Of a DNA stretch of 64,000 bases, positions 23,312 through 36,334 are shown piece by piece (positions within the stretch are counted from its first letter, which is position 1; every line of letters begins with the position of its first letter). Below the pieces are notes generated by a model. The model saw only the letters and a program-made list of their open reading frames with translations. It ran no database searches and was not told the origin of the DNA. The stretch comes from Cranoglanis bouderius (taxonomy: Eukaryota > Chordata > Actinopteri > Siluriformes > Cranoglanididae). Both the position numbers and the translations under genes were made by a program. The stretch covers positions 20,677,404 through 20,741,403 of the forward strand of contig CM042536.1 in NCBI GenBank assembly GCA_023630585.1, written 5' to 3'.

Positions 23312-24826
23312 CAGGTGCATCTCAATAAATTAGAATGTCGTGGAAAAGTTTGTTTATTTCAGTAATTCAACTCAAATTGTGAAACTCGTCTATTAAATAA
23401 ATTCAATGCCATAGACTGAAGTAGTTTAAGTCTTTGGTTCTTTTAATTGTGATGATTTTGGCTCACATTTAACAAAAACCCACCAATTCACTATCTCAAC
23501 AAATTAGAATATGGTGACATGCCAATCAGCTAATCAACTCAAAACACTTGCAAAGGTTTCCTGAGCCTTCAAAATGGTCTCTCAGTTTGGTTCACTAGGT
23601 AAGACACAAACATTCATTGCCAAAGAAGCTGGCTGTTCACAGAGTGCTGTATCCAAGCATGTTAACAGAAAGTTGAGTGGAAGGAAAAATTGTGGAAGAA
23701 AAAGATGCACAACCAACCGAGAGAACTGCAGCCTTATGAGGATTGTCAAGAAAAATTTCAAGAAAGAATTTGAGTGAACTTCACAAGGAATGGACTGAGG
23801 CTGGGGTCAAGGCATCAAGAGCCACCACAAACAGACGTGTCAAGGAATTTGGCTACAGTTGTCGTATTCCTCTTGTTAAGCCACTCCTGAACCACAGACA
23901 ACGTCAGAGGCATCTTACCTGGGCTAACTAGAAGAAGAACTGGACTGTTGACCAGTGGTCCAATATCCTCTTTTCAGATGGGAGCAAGTTTTGTATTTCA
24001 TTTGGAAACCAAGGTCCTAGAGTCTGGAGGAAGGGTGGAGAAGCTCATAGCCCAAGTTGCTTGAAGTCCAGTGTTAAGTTGCCACAGTCTGTGATGATTT
24101 GGGGTGCAATGTCATCTGCTGGTGTTGGTCCATTGTGTATTTTGAAAACCAAAGTCACTGTACCCGTTTACCAAGAAATTTTGGAGCACTTCATGCTTCC
24201 TTCAGCTGACCAGCATTTTGAAGATGCTGATTTCATTTTCCAGCAGGATTTGGCACCTGCCCACACTGCCAAAAGCACCAAAAGTTGGTTAAATGACCAT
24301 GGTGTTGGTGTGCTTGACTGGCCAGCAAACTCACCAGACCTGAACCCCATAGAGAATCTATGGGGTATTGTCAAGAGGAAAATGAGAAACAAGAGACCAA
24401 AAAATGCAGATGAGCTGAAGGCCACTGTCAAAGGAACCTGGGCTTCCATACCACCTCAGCAGTGCCACAAACTGATCACCTCCATGCCACACCGAATTGA
24501 GGCAGAAATTAAAGCAAAAGGAGCCCCTACCAAGTATTGAGTACATGTACAGTAAATGAACATATTTTCCAGAAGGCCAACAGTTCACTAAAAATGTTTT
24601 TTTTATTGGTCTTATGAAGTATTCTAATTTGTTGAGATAGTGCATTGGTGTTAAACGTTTTTTGTTAAACGTGAGCCAAAATCATCACAATTAAAAGAAC
24701 CAAAGACTTAAACTACTTCAGTCTGTGTGCACTGAATTTATTTAATACACGAGTTTCACAATTTGAGTTGAATTACTGAAATAAACAAACTTTTCCACGA
24801 CATTCTAATTTATTGAGATGCACCTG
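23312..24826 (+). mobile_element. Nested Tc1-like transposon, full length (1515 bp)
   Basis: Tips are CAGGTGCATCTCAATAAATT at 23312 and its mirror (…TTATTGAGATGCACCTG) ending 24826, flanked by TA (23310-23311 and 24827-24828). The subterminal inverted repeats extend through the GTTTCACAATTTGAGTTGAA-type and AAGTAGTTTAAGTC-type sequences, about 120-200 bp. It lies inside the older element 22399-25017, so it inserted later. It is related to, but distinct from, the AGGTGCATCTCAA copies at 20865, 59990 and 63502. Confidence 0.93.
23574..24540 (+). pseudogene. Tc1-like transposase of the nested element, broken
   Basis: The first HTH reads from 23574 (VSQFGSLGKTQTFIAKEAG). A frame change near 23745-23770 leads to the second HTH (LSELHKEWTEAGVKASRATT). 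A TAG at 23929-23931 follows WAN. The rest is open to 24540: FSDGSKFCISF (first Asp, with the usual Glu next to it replaced by Gly), FQQDLAPAHTAKS (second Asp), DLNPIENLWGIVKRKM (Glu), ending in GAPTKY. Catalytic DDE residues are kept, but at least one frameshift and one stop prevent a full protein. Confidence 0.85.
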
Positions 24827-25029
24827 TATATTTAACACATTTTTATTTTTATTTTTATAAAACTGTGTTGTGTTTGCAATTGTTTGATATCCATGAGAGC
24901 AGATAATTTTTGTGAATTTTTTAAACAAAAGATCAAAAGGTTAAACAATAAAGGCATTTTTTCATAGACTTCTTTGCTCATATTTACCAAGGGTGCTAAT
25001 ATTAGTGGAGGACACTGTGTATATACACA

Positions 25030-25190
25030 CAGTACTGTGCAAAAGTTTTAGGCACCCCATTTTTTTTGGTTATATATAACTTTGTTATAGATTTTTTATT
25101 TTATGACTTCTACATTATCAAGTCAGTACAAAAAACATTTTAGATTCCCAAACATTAGTTTTCTAGCACAAAATTAAATGTTACAGTTCA
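25030..25190 (+). mobile_element. Terminal fragment of a Tc1-like family (CAGTACTGTGCAAAAG)
   Basis: Begins CAGTACTGTGCAAAAGTTTT and matches 58147-58310 closely (shared CTACATTATCAAGTCA, GATTCCCAAACATTAG and TTTCTAGCACAAA). Only this end is present; no transposase follows. It stops where the dispersed repeat at 25191 begins. Confidence 0.7.
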
Positions 25191-25870
25191 ATTAAATTTT
25201 ATTTGTATAGCATTTTTAACAATAGACATCGTCACAAAGCAACTTTACAGAGATACATAAATTTTGGATCTAAATTTTAAATCGATAAATTTATCCCCAA
25301 TGAGCAAGCCAGTGGCGACAGTGGCAAGGAAAAACTCCCTGAGACGACAAGAAACCTTGAAAGGAACCAGACTCAAAAGGGAACCCATCCTCATCTGGGT
25401 GACACTGGATAGTGTAATTTTAAGTAAATCCCTTCTATAACTGTATGCTACATGATGTAAAATGCAACTGTGTAGTCAGGAGATTCATCACAGTTTCAAC
25501 ATGAAGTCTATTTTGCTGAAGTCATGAACTGTCCATTGATGGAGACCCGAGCGCCAAGTCTGTTTGTGAATTGTTGTGGAGGCTGTCCATATTGGCCCAT
25601 CCTCAGCAACAGCGAGCAACCCCCAGTGACAAGAACCCCAGAAGCAGGTCACCAGGATGGACCAGGCCGGCTCAGAGAGCAGAACGGGTCAGGCCCATTG
25701 CCACCCCAGGAGCAACACGCGTAGAGCTTCCAAAATCTTCGCAAGTGTTGGCATCATCTGGAATCTTCTTAGAGGCTGGTTCTGAACTGGAGCTGGCATG
25801 TTCACTGATTACCTCGGGATGCCCATCCCGAAGTAGGAATAGGAAACAAATGGAAAAAGGTTAGTGTGGC
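25191..25870 (+). repeat. Dispersed fish repeat, non-coding
   Basis: Contains phrases I recall as repeated many times in catfish-like genomes: TTTTATTTGTATAGCATTTT, GTCACAAAGCAACTTTACAG, GGCAAGGAAAAACTCCCTGA, GAACCCATCCTCATCTGGGT. It has no transposase or reverse transcriptase and no clear ends. The open frames inside it (for example 25524-25724) are probably not genes. Class unknown. Confidence 0.55.
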
Positions 25871-27224
25871 TGCTGTTCATTGTATGTCAGGCAAAAATGA
25901 CCATGTGCATTTGTTATCATTTTATCAATGATGACAGAAGTACAAGGTGATGTGATTTGGTGAATGCTAGGCCAAAGAAATGTGTCTTTAATCTAGATTT
26001 AAACTTAGAGATGAATTACAGAAAAATGTTTGTATGTCATTAAAGAAAGCAGCATATTACGTAAGAGACCACTTTTCAGACAAAAAACACAATGAAGGCT
26101 GCTGGGTTTTGCTGCAAAAATAGGAAGCAAGTGTGAAAGTCAAAGTCTCCAACTGTCAAAGTCAATGTCTCCAGAACTATGGCTGGTTCTGCAAGATGCT
26201 CAATAAAACTTAACAGCTAATTTCCTTATAAAACTGCACAAATTGTACCGGAGACTACTATTTTAATTTTAATTTTAATTTTTGTCCCACCAAATATTGA
26301 CTTTATTTCATTTACTACTGTTTACTGCTCTTTAGTTTTTGTTTGTTTGTTTGTTTGTTTTTTTTAGTGTAGAAACATTTACTTTCATTTTTTCGAAGGC
26401 ATCTTTGCTCTACAGAATTTCTTTGCATGTGCCTAAAACTGTAAATCTTATTTATAGTCAAAATTTGTTGTATAGATTTCAGTGAATATGGATATTCATT
26501 CAATATTTATTCGGTATGTCCTGGCAATACACTTCTGATTTTTGACATTTCTGTTTTTTTTTAAACAGCAACAAAAATCCACACCTCCTGTCCAACATAT
26601 AATCACAGACTGTTTGCTTGTACATTATACATGTGGAAGCAAGTGTAATAGCTGACAATGCCTCTTTCTCTGTAATTGCTATTCTATCTCACCCCTCCTA
26701 GCCAGCGGGTAATAACCCGTTGTGCGTTCAACACATGTATACTCCAAGAAGATCACATACTGATGTATAACGCAGTATCTGCTAAGAAGCTTGTGACTGT
26801 TGTTAAAGCTACAGGTGTCCTGTGGATACCCCCCTCATACTGTTTTTCCATTCTTTGTTGCTGCTGTTTGTATTTTGGACATTGGAAATAGTGTGCTTCA
26901 GGAAGCTGAATGCTTTTATCGTAAAGCCCCTGTGGCCATACAGACCATCCACGTGGTGTTTTTAAAACACCACACCTTGGTCCTGCCTTCCAACTCTTAT
27001 AGCATGGCTGCCTGCCTCGCACTGCCCTGAGCATTGGGGGAGGTAGTGAGGAGGGGGCACACTCTCATGATTCTGGTAAGTACACAATATCTACCTAATA
27101 GGAGGGGCCCTAGAAAATGGCCCCAAGCACATACCTGAAGTGCATGGGTTGGACCATCACTGAAATAGAAGTGCTATAGAAAATTGTGTAGGCCCCACAG
27201 TTCAAAATGTGTTCGTATTCATGG

Positions 27225-27290
27225 CAATTCTGTAAGTTGCTCTGGATAAGGGTGTCTGCCAAATGCCATAAATGTAAATGTAAATGCTAT
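27225..27290 (+). repeat. SINE tail fragment
   Basis: GTTGCTCTGGATAAGGGTGT, CTGCCAAATGCC and TAAATGTAAATG match the 3' tails of the SINE copies at 44760 and 51500. The tRNA-like head is missing. Confidence 0.7.
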
Positions 27291-27960
27291 TCCCATCGCA
27301 CAGAACCTTCCTAAAGTTAGTTTTCCAAGGTCAGGAATTTCATATATACAGCTGGCCTTGTCTCCTTAGATGGCCACTGGTATCAGGATACTGTCATATC
27401 TGGACAACTAGCTCCTGTGTGCTGTCACTAAAAAGCAAGCCGTCCAAAACTCATCCATTGTCTTCTCTCACATGGTGGCAAATGAGCAGATGGTGTACTC
27501 CAAAACACCAAAGCAAAGCACACAATTCATTCACATGAAGCTGGACCTACTAAGACTGCTAGCCATCCTAGCATGTGGCAAATCATGCTTGCCAGTGAGG
27601 CTGTCTACAGTATCGGCTTCTGTTAAGAATGTTTGGACTGATGACAGCATCCACATTCCCTTAGGCTTGCTAGAACTGCAGTCATTCCAGAGATGGGTCG
27701 TCAGCCTGCAATTGAACTCCAAACACTACAGATTGAACGGTGTCCTTGCCTCAGTAGATGGAGGTCAGTCATTAACCTTCTGGCAATGCTGGTGTTTCTA
27801 GAAGAAGGAGTCACTTTCGTTCCTCACTGGATAGATAGTCACCACTCATTGTATATTTTCCTTACAGAATGGGGGTCTATCTGGGGCACTATATGCTACC
27901 TCAGTGATCTAGTCTAGCAACCAACTGGAGTTGATGGCATGCCATCCGTCTGGTCTGCTC
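27284..27960 (+). mobile_element. DIRS-like retroelement fragment (reverse transcriptase/RNase H region), decayed
   Basis: Successive plus-strand frames give pieces like those of DIRS-type pol proteins: HRTFLKLVFQGQEFH (27299 on), then GIRILSYLDN (about 27378-27410, where an active element has YxDD), then IPLGLLELQSFQRWVVSLQL (27655-27715), and an RNase H-like LTEWGSIWGT (about 27866-27895). The order is correct for one pol region. Many frame changes and stops show it is long dead. The tyrosine recombinase and ends are not seen. The assignment rests on remembered motif patterns; a Ty3-like pol is the alternative. Confidence 0.6.
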
Positions 27961-28206
27961 TGTTTGCCATTACTAGCTGTAAGCCCATGAGATAACGTCT
28001 CCCTGCAGTTTCTTTTTCACAATTGTAGTGCAACCTCTTGTTTTATTTATTTATTTTTTACAGCCCCTTGTGGTCACAAGTTAAATTTAAAAATTTAACT
28101 TCCACAAATTTTTAAGGAGAGAAAAAAAATGAAGACACAATCAAGTCTGCACAAACCTGACGTCATTACTACTCATTTAGCTAATTTTTCTGTGAGAAAT
28201 GTGAAA

Positions 28207-28241
<35 letters not shown>

Positions 28242-29843
28242 ATTTGAATGTGGCTGCTTGAACATCAGTTAAATTAAATATTGTTTGCAGAATAATCTTT
28301 GGTCATTGTTTATTAATTCAGTACATTTAATGATGTGAATGATGCATTAATTTTCATAGGTGCTTCCATAATGAACAGAAATAATGGCATAAAGGGTAGT
28401 GAAATCTATTCGTAACTGGTAGTTGAGGTTTCAGACATATTGATAATAAATCAAGAGTAATCTCTTTTCATTACGGTTTTCTTGCCTTTCTTCATTTATT
28501 TACACACCTGCTTTTCAAGGGATCTTTTGTTAATTTGACCTGGGAGAGGAATAGAATCATACGCTTATAATTCTCATAGGAGAGCTTGACTTTCTCAGTT
28601 TTCTTCTCATGAACTTTGGTGAACATTGTCTCTGTTTGTCATCTTCATTATCATGTTCTTATGCAAGGCATCCTTTTCTCAAAAAAAACAACCAAACAAA
28701 CACCCAAAGGGCCAAAGCAGTGCAAGATGTTTTGCTGCATGTTTCTTAAAGAGTTATATAACTAACTGAAATGCTCAGTGTCAAACCTGTGGAGATAGAG
28801 GTACTTAGAGTCCAAGACCAACAAGGCTCTGCAAAAAATCATTCTGGTGGATCACTTGTAAAAAGAGATTTGGACAATATTGTGTTGGCACATTATGTTT
28901 TTGTGGGGTTCTCAAAAACAAACAGGTCAAATTGGTCAAACTGCAGGCGTGTGTAGCTACTAATAACTTTAACAAAATCTGGTTGTGATTTCCCAAAATG
29001 TTAACATCAGTAAAGTGGAAAATTGGAACATTTGTTTTTTATCTAAAATTATGTTGAGCAGTGAACTGCCCTTACAGAAAACTTCACATGGATGTCACAT
29101 GAATAATCATGTGTTTTTTTCTTTGACATGTCACGTTATGCCTCACATTTTTCACATGTGGAATTTTCTGCATGTTATTTTATTTACACATGATTCATAA
29201 TTTTTCACATGTAGTGCATGTAATTTTATTTTTACTTAATTCGTGTATTTTCCCATTTTATTTTATTTTTTATATTTATTATGAATTTATTTTTAAATGC
29301 TGCATGTGTTCAGGGCATAACAAGGTGAATAATAATCACATGTGAAATGTATGTGCTTTTTCCATAAAGGTGAGCAGTTTTTCTACTTTGGTTTTAAGGG
29401 ATACATTATGGGAGGCTTTGGCTTTTGCAGATTTGTTTATGCTAAGCGATGCTTTCTCACAGATAGTCTAATAGGCTGCCTCGGGGCATTCAGGGCTCCT
29501 TCTTTCTGTCTGTCGCCCCCACTGATGTCCTCACCTGTTGCTTACTAAAACAACAGTGAGTGCCAACAAGGCTTCAGATGTCCATGTCAGTGCCAAAATA
29601 AACAACAACAACTCATCTGCCCTTAGAGAAATTTGACTAATGTAGACTGTATGTATGCAGATGATTTTTTAAAACATTAACTACTAACCACATGTATTTC
29701 CCGTAGAACAGTGCCTCACTGAAAACTGAAAGAATGTCCCAACAGATAATTTACTATTCCTCCCACTTACAAGTGAGGGGGGATTCAGAAAGTATGGTGT
29801 TACAGCTCAGTTGACCCTTGTAGGTGTGGCTGAATTCCAATAC

Positions 29844-29875
<32 letters not shown>

Positions 29876-32800
29876 ATATTTATTTATTTATTTAAATTTT
29901 ATTTTACAAAGAAACTATTATAGGGACTGAAGTTGTATCAGTGTTTGCCTGGAAGGACAAAACAAAGAACCGATAATGTTCCTCATAAGGTTGTATGACC
30001 ACAACAATGCTGCAAATCTGATTGAGAATAACTTTAAAAATTCTTAATGTTGAAAGAAATTCAACATGTTACCTTATGAACAAATATCTAGTGTCAGGAA
30101 TAGACAGGAATAGGCTTGCCTAAGGACTGCCGGTCTAATGATGCTGTCTACAGATCATCCAGTCAAATGTAAATGTAAGGGAATCCAGTCAAATGTAACT
30201 ATAAAGGACACTAAGGTAACAGAAAAGATGTTGTTCTTTCATATCAGTGAATCTTATCAGAGTTATACCTTCTTAGTATATCCTGGTCAGTATATCAGAC
30301 AGTGGGCTGGTGAAACAAACCTTCCTTTTCTCATTTTCACTGAAAAGAAACTAAAGATGTCCTATCCACTGGTACATTTCAAAGTACCCCTCCCTACCTC
30401 CCTTCTGGGTTCTCCTACACGTTATTTCTCCCTCCCCTTGGTGCTCAGGCTCCCCTCCTCCCAGCTGCTGAGTGGTCATGCTTCTGGAGGCCGGCGTTCA
30501 CATTCTCCTCATTGAAGTGCAGAAGAGACTTCTCACAATATCACACACTTTCATAAAGGCAAGGACACAGAGGCTTTTACACACTCGCACCAGATAGGTA
30601 TTTTGGCAACATGTCCAAAAAAAGGCTTTCACACTGCAATGGATCTTGGTGGGTTATTTAATCCTTAATTTTATTGAACATTTAAATCAAGGAAATGAAA
30701 CATCAGCACTAGCAAACTCAAAATATGATGAACATCTAAATACGTCAGATAGGAGGTTTTCATTACTCCCCTCAGTGAAGACTGTTCGAACAACTGTATT
30801 GGACTTCCATGATGAGCTTGAAAAGAAGAAAATCGAGCATGGTGTTTAGCTGGCAAAAGTCATTTTCCATCCTCACACCTTGGAGGAAAGGTAAGACCCT
30901 GATTACCTGCTTTACCATCCTGTTTATGTGAGATCATGTTACCTCTAATTGTCAGATAAGAACAACAGATGGATTAGCGGCTACAGGCAGTAATTTTATG
31001 GCTGAGGTGTCAGATTTTATTTAATTTTTTTTTGCAACTGTGTGCCCAATTTATAAACAGCTATTTGCCATACATTTAGAACTTCAATTACATGTAACAA
31101 ATGAGGATTTTATTTTAATTTCCATGAGATTAGGTATTTATATTTATTAATTAATACATGAATATATAATTGATTATTAATATACTAATTATTCACATTT
31201 TGTGTCTACACAATAAGATTTTAAACTTACAGTAAATAAAAACCAAAAAGAAGGCAACATTCATACCTATTTCCTTATGGTCTGTTTTGTTATGGCTTTA
31301 TAGTAATCAGTAAAACATGGCATACTGGAATGCAATTTTTCACATAAAGTAATCACTTGGCTTTAATTAGCAAGATCTAATTTTGTAGGCTTTTTCTTTT
31401 TTGCCATCTGTTACAAATGTAACTCTAATTAACGTTTATTTGTCGCATAAAATGGAGTGCTCGCCACTATAATTTGTTAAAGACTAATAAATGTAGAATG
31501 CTTGTGGGTTAATTTAGAGTTCATGAAATGCTTAAATTTTTCTTGGAATTGGAAAATGCTGAATAGCTGGATGCCATTTTTATGCCATTTTAAACTCCAA
31601 CCATTTTAAAACATATGACAAAGCTGAGAGCAAAAGATTGAAAACCTCAGTTTAATCGAAGCAAGTTTAAACTTAAGAGTCTGCTGTGTTGTTATTCTTT
31701 ATTCTAAGATGTGTGCATATTTCTCTTCATCAAGAGACATCATTTCAATCTCACTAGGATATAACTGCACTTTAGCAAAGGGATTTCTTGGGTGAGATCA
31801 GGTTTGTGCAAGAGGAACTTTGCAGACATCACATTTGCACACTGCAAATTGCACATTGTTATTAAGTACATTAATAGTTGGGTGAACATTATTATTAGTG
31901 AGGTTCTAAAATAATTTTATGTAAAATGATTATTTTGCACAAGAGTTTTAGTACTAGGAAAACCAAGATTACAAACATGACATCACATGGGAATGTTTGT
32001 GAGATGACATACACTGCCATGACCTTTTTTGTTTCAGTAAATATCTGACTCATATCAAACCAGGGTTATAGATGTAAGTGACTCACTAAGCCAGGTGTTG
32101 ACAGCAAACTAAATTATCATCCAGAATTTTAAGGCATTTAAGGCATTTCACAGTCTGTTTGACTGTGAATCAGCATATAAAATGTACTCTAATGGTTTCT
32201 AATGGTTTTGAATCTTGTTAGGACTGATCCATTATGCCAGTATTTCTGGGCAGTGAGAGATTTAAGTTGTGCATGGGTGTATGTGCATCTGAGGAAATCT
32301 ATGCTGGAGTTATGGCTTCTGCACATTCTTTTCTTATCCTAACAACGTCAGATAATGAAAGACTGGGCCTTTCCAGCTCACATTGATAATGTGTCTGGAA
32401 GGGCTTCTCAGGATTCCCATCCCAGCCAGAGAATGGAGGGGAAATACTCCATTATCGCACTGAGAGACAGACAGGCGAGAAGTGCGTAGCTTATAGAAAG
32501 AGGGTGGGGGAGGTGGGAAGGTGTGCAGCTGCATTTCGCACCTCATGAAAAAAGACATCTGGTCTTTGTCATCTAAAGCGAAGTTACACAAGGCCAAGGA
32601 AAAATCAGCAATTCCGTCAACCCGTTTATTAACTACCTAGAAAGTCTGAGAATGACTTTTAGTCTAAGACAACAAGTTTCATTCAAATTGGCTGAATAAA
32701 CCTATTGTTTTTAAAGGAAATTAAAATAATTTGAATGATAGTGGTAGTTCTCATCTTAGTCTTATTTAATCTAATCTTGATTTGTCACTTACTTACAAAG

Positions 32801-35800
32801 AAAATATTTTATTGTTGTATAATTCAGCCATTCCCATTAATCAATAGTAAACACAAAGTGAAATTCAAATCGTATATAAAAATAAAAACCTTAATACTTT
32901 CAGAAAATAACTCGGTTGATGTACGAGATTGGACACGTTGACTTAAAGAAATTGCACCTTGTGGTCTTTGAGTCTGACCACCCATAGTGCTAGCCAGCTT
33001 CTGACATTCTCTTAAGCTCTTTTAACCATAAAAATAGCAGACCTGTCTTGGCCTGCCTCTGACCTCTCCACCCAGGGGCTCAGTATCTAAGCCATGGGAC
33101 AGCCTAGCCCAAGGCATAGAGAAATCTTTACTTATGTGAAAACATCAGGCTTGGACAATAAGCCTACTATAACACACCTAGATGTATTCAAAATGTAACT
33201 TATTATTGCAGTTGGTGGATTTTAACCAAGATCAATATGATATTGTTTTTCTTAGACAAAAACACTTTAAGTATGTTGGGTCTCAGTTCAGAGCTGTCTC
33301 TTGTCAGTGGTCACCTCAGAGACAGACTAGGTAAATCTGACTAGGGCACAGTCTTTTACTTAAGACTACATATCTATGCTTTTATCACACTCATCACTGA
33401 GGCACTCAACACTAAAGAGTCCTAAGTCAGCAGACCATGTCACTTTTTGCTGGTTGAGAAAACAAACTCTTTCCAACTATCTTTTTTTTCTGAGAGCAAC
33501 ATACTATCCTGCCTGACATTAAACAACCCAAGGCACTGAGGCTCTGACATGACATCATTAAAATACATTAGAGACTTTGCACAAATAATGTGTGATGAAA
33601 TACATGCTTGGGGTTACAACTCGGTAATAAAGAGCATTGTTTGATTCAGGATGTAACACCTGTTTCAACACAACAAGAAAACAGAAGGCAATGCTGAAGA
33701 GTCAGACAGAAAGTTTTGTACTTTGTTGCAAGAAGATTAGTCAGAGTGTAAGACTCTTCAGGTACTCTTCATCACTCTCTAATTTCATGCCTCTACAACT
33801 AAGAAGCTGTAATTACAGAAGTGCTCAAAAACACTAAATACAAGTGAGTCAGATCAGCTAGGGTAAATACAGTATGTCCATAATATCACTGCGACTAAAG
33901 AATTCCTCCGGTTTTTAAATGGCTAAGCAATCATACTCGAATTTTTGGACAAAAGAATGAGCATGACCATTGTTAATAATTGGCAACATATGTTTTGAAT
34001 TGTGAAGTCTCACAAAATGTCCACAAGGAAAAGCTTTTAAACATTGTTTAAAGATATCTAGAGTGCTTCTGTTTTGTATCAGCGGCCCCACATTCCTAAT
34101 CATTGCTGAAGTTGAAAAATCAAAGCAAAAGGCTTCATAACTCCATATCTCTTGAGTGAGCACTGACTTTTTTTTTATCAGCTTAAAAACGTGAAGTATT
34201 TTCCAGTAGTACGGAGGGGAAAAATTGAGTACCCTAAAGCCAAACAACCACTCCAGGTGGGGCATGACTAAAATAATTGCTTTACAATTGGAAAGTAGCT
34301 GGGCAAGAAAACAAGGTCAAAGCTGTACATCAAAAGCAAAATATTTTGGTCTGTAGAGGGTGGAAGCACAGTTTCCATGGAGTTCATGGATTCAGGTGCT
34401 TTTGAAATAATTTACTCGCAGAAAACCTCCTGGGCGATAAGAGACCAGAAAAATGTGAGTCACACTCTCTTCCAGCAATGGAATTAACCTGCTTTTTTTA
34501 AATTATTTTTTTTTTTTGCTTGTTTGTATTTTTAATGCATTCATACTCTGGTGCACGTAGGACCTCAGCATTAGTCACATTCCTGCCTGCCAGGGTCTGG
34601 ATGAGGGCCTGTTTGATCTCTCTATACCAGCAGCCAGGTCTTGGGGATGTTAATTGAAAACCAAGGGGGATTGAGATGCAGATTGCTTTCTCCTACAGAG
34701 TGGCACAAAAAATGCTCCGCCATCAGCAGTTCTGTATTTCTTGCTGGCATTCACTGCTGCATGAGGATCTGGATAAGCAAACCTTTCTGATTGACCATTT
34801 AAATCGAATTAGCCCATTTTGTTCTGGGCCGTTGACACCAAGAATCCAATTAGTGCATGTTTGAATATTTGTTCTGCTTGTGTAGTGAGATTATCAACTT
34901 AACACATTGCACTGGAGGAGATAACAACCTCAATGCATTCCCTGCTATACCAGGCATCGGCGTATGTAGTACAATATATACTATATGTAGTGTTTTTCAT
35001 TGAGAGCCAGTGTACACATTCTGTACCTAAAGCCACCATGCCAGAAAGATTTCTTGAGAGCACTTGACAGACAGCCATGGTATAAAATGCACTATATTGT
35101 TCTTCCAGGGTTATCTAATACTAATTAATGTATGCTGTGTAAAAAAAAAACAAAAAAACAACTAATGTCGAATTACGGCTTCAAATTAATGGAATATTGC
35201 TTAAAAACACACTGGTAGTCAGGAACACATACCATCCAGATTTATGCTTTGGTGCTTGTATTGATAGCCTGAGGGATCCTGTCAGGAGAGTTCATGAGAA
35301 AAAGCTGGCAAAACACAGCCATTGTTTTGGATGGGGAAAAAACCTGGACCAGGAGCAAAGTTTTTATGACCTCGAATAATTGAAATGGTATCATTGTTTG
35401 CGCAGAGCCACTATCCAATCTGAAAACATCTACCCATTTGAATTAAAAAACACATTTTCTCAGGGATGTTAAATGAATGATTATTTTCTAACTGAAACAT
35501 ATTATACTTGTTGTCTTTTGAGAGGTTAAACCTACAGCCATTGCTTAAAGAATCAGAGGCAGCAGTCTAATTATAGTTTCCAGATAGATAATTTCTGAGT
35601 CTGCTGTTAAAATGCTTAGTTGTTTGGGGAAGGGAGATTATTATTTAGCAGGCCATAGAACCCAGGTAACATATTTTTAAAATTCTGACAAAAAAAGGAA
35701 TACTTAACAGACACCTGAAAAGTATCAGATTGCTGAAGGTTAGAAATAGGAGAAGTCACATATGACTGAACCCTGTAATGTCATGAACCAAGCCACAAGA

Positions 35801-36323
35801 TCAAACAGTTCAGTTCAGTGCAAGAGACAGACATAACTGTGGGCTCACTGCATCCTGAGGCTTTTTTTTTTTTGGATCTCTTATGCTAAAGAATGCTTTA
35901 TAGTATAAAAGATAAGCTTTCAGCACTGTGCACAGATTTTTGAATACATGCCCTCATATATAATTTGAATGCTGAGCTTGAGTCTGTAGTAACATATCAG
36001 GAGTCTTCCTAAAGGAGAAAATTTTTTTTCAAATACCTATTCTGTACTTGTCAATAAGTGCCTACTTATCTTGAAAAAACAAACCCCTTGTGCTCACATA
36101 AAGGACAAATACAACCCCATTCCAATGTTCTGGATATGTGATTTAGAAGTTTCTACCATTTGTTTAATAATTTACTCAAAAGCTGGGCGGTCACAAATTC
36201 CTCTTTTTCCTTCCTTCCTTAACTATGCAAAACTGGAACACGGCCCTCTGTTTTTGTTGTATTAGTACCGAGCACGATATATTGAGTGAAATTAGTAAAA
36301 ACATTTTTTCCCCCTTTTTGCAG
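27961..36323. other. Long gene-free stretch
   Basis: No host exon, RNA gene or transposase is supported. It holds (AAAT)n at about 28204-28243, (TTTA)n at about 29846-29900, and many short open frames without flanking splice logic. Part of it may be the first intron or upstream region of the C8orf58-like gene, since that gene's first coding exon is preceded by a splice acceptor at 36321-36323. Confidence 0.5.
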
Positions 36324-36334
36324 GCAAAGGGGAC

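Larger units (their letters stand above)
22399..25017 (-). mobile_element. Tc1-like transposon (CAGTGCCCTCCACTAA family) interrupted by another Tc1 copy
   Basis: The left tip CAGTGCCCTCCACTAATTTT starts at 22399. The mirrored right tip (…ATTAGTGGAGGACACTG) ends at 25017, with TA on both sides. The minus-strand transposase begins at an ATG (23111-23109, MGKTKEYSCDVQQKVVELHK) and has HTH sequence to about 22900, then decays. The element is interrupted at 23312-24826 by a second Tc1-like copy. Without it the outer element is about 1.1 kb. It also carries the inverted duplication at 22998-23069. A deletion derivative of the same family lies at 51080-51341. Confidence 0.85.

Noticed and set aside
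25524..25864. Two overlapping GC-richer open frames
   Set aside because: They fall in a dispersed non-coding repeat and show no domain or splice signal.
30138..30515. 125-codon open frame
   Set aside because: No recognisable domain, no flanking splice sites in phase with a neighbour, composition like random AT-rich DNA.
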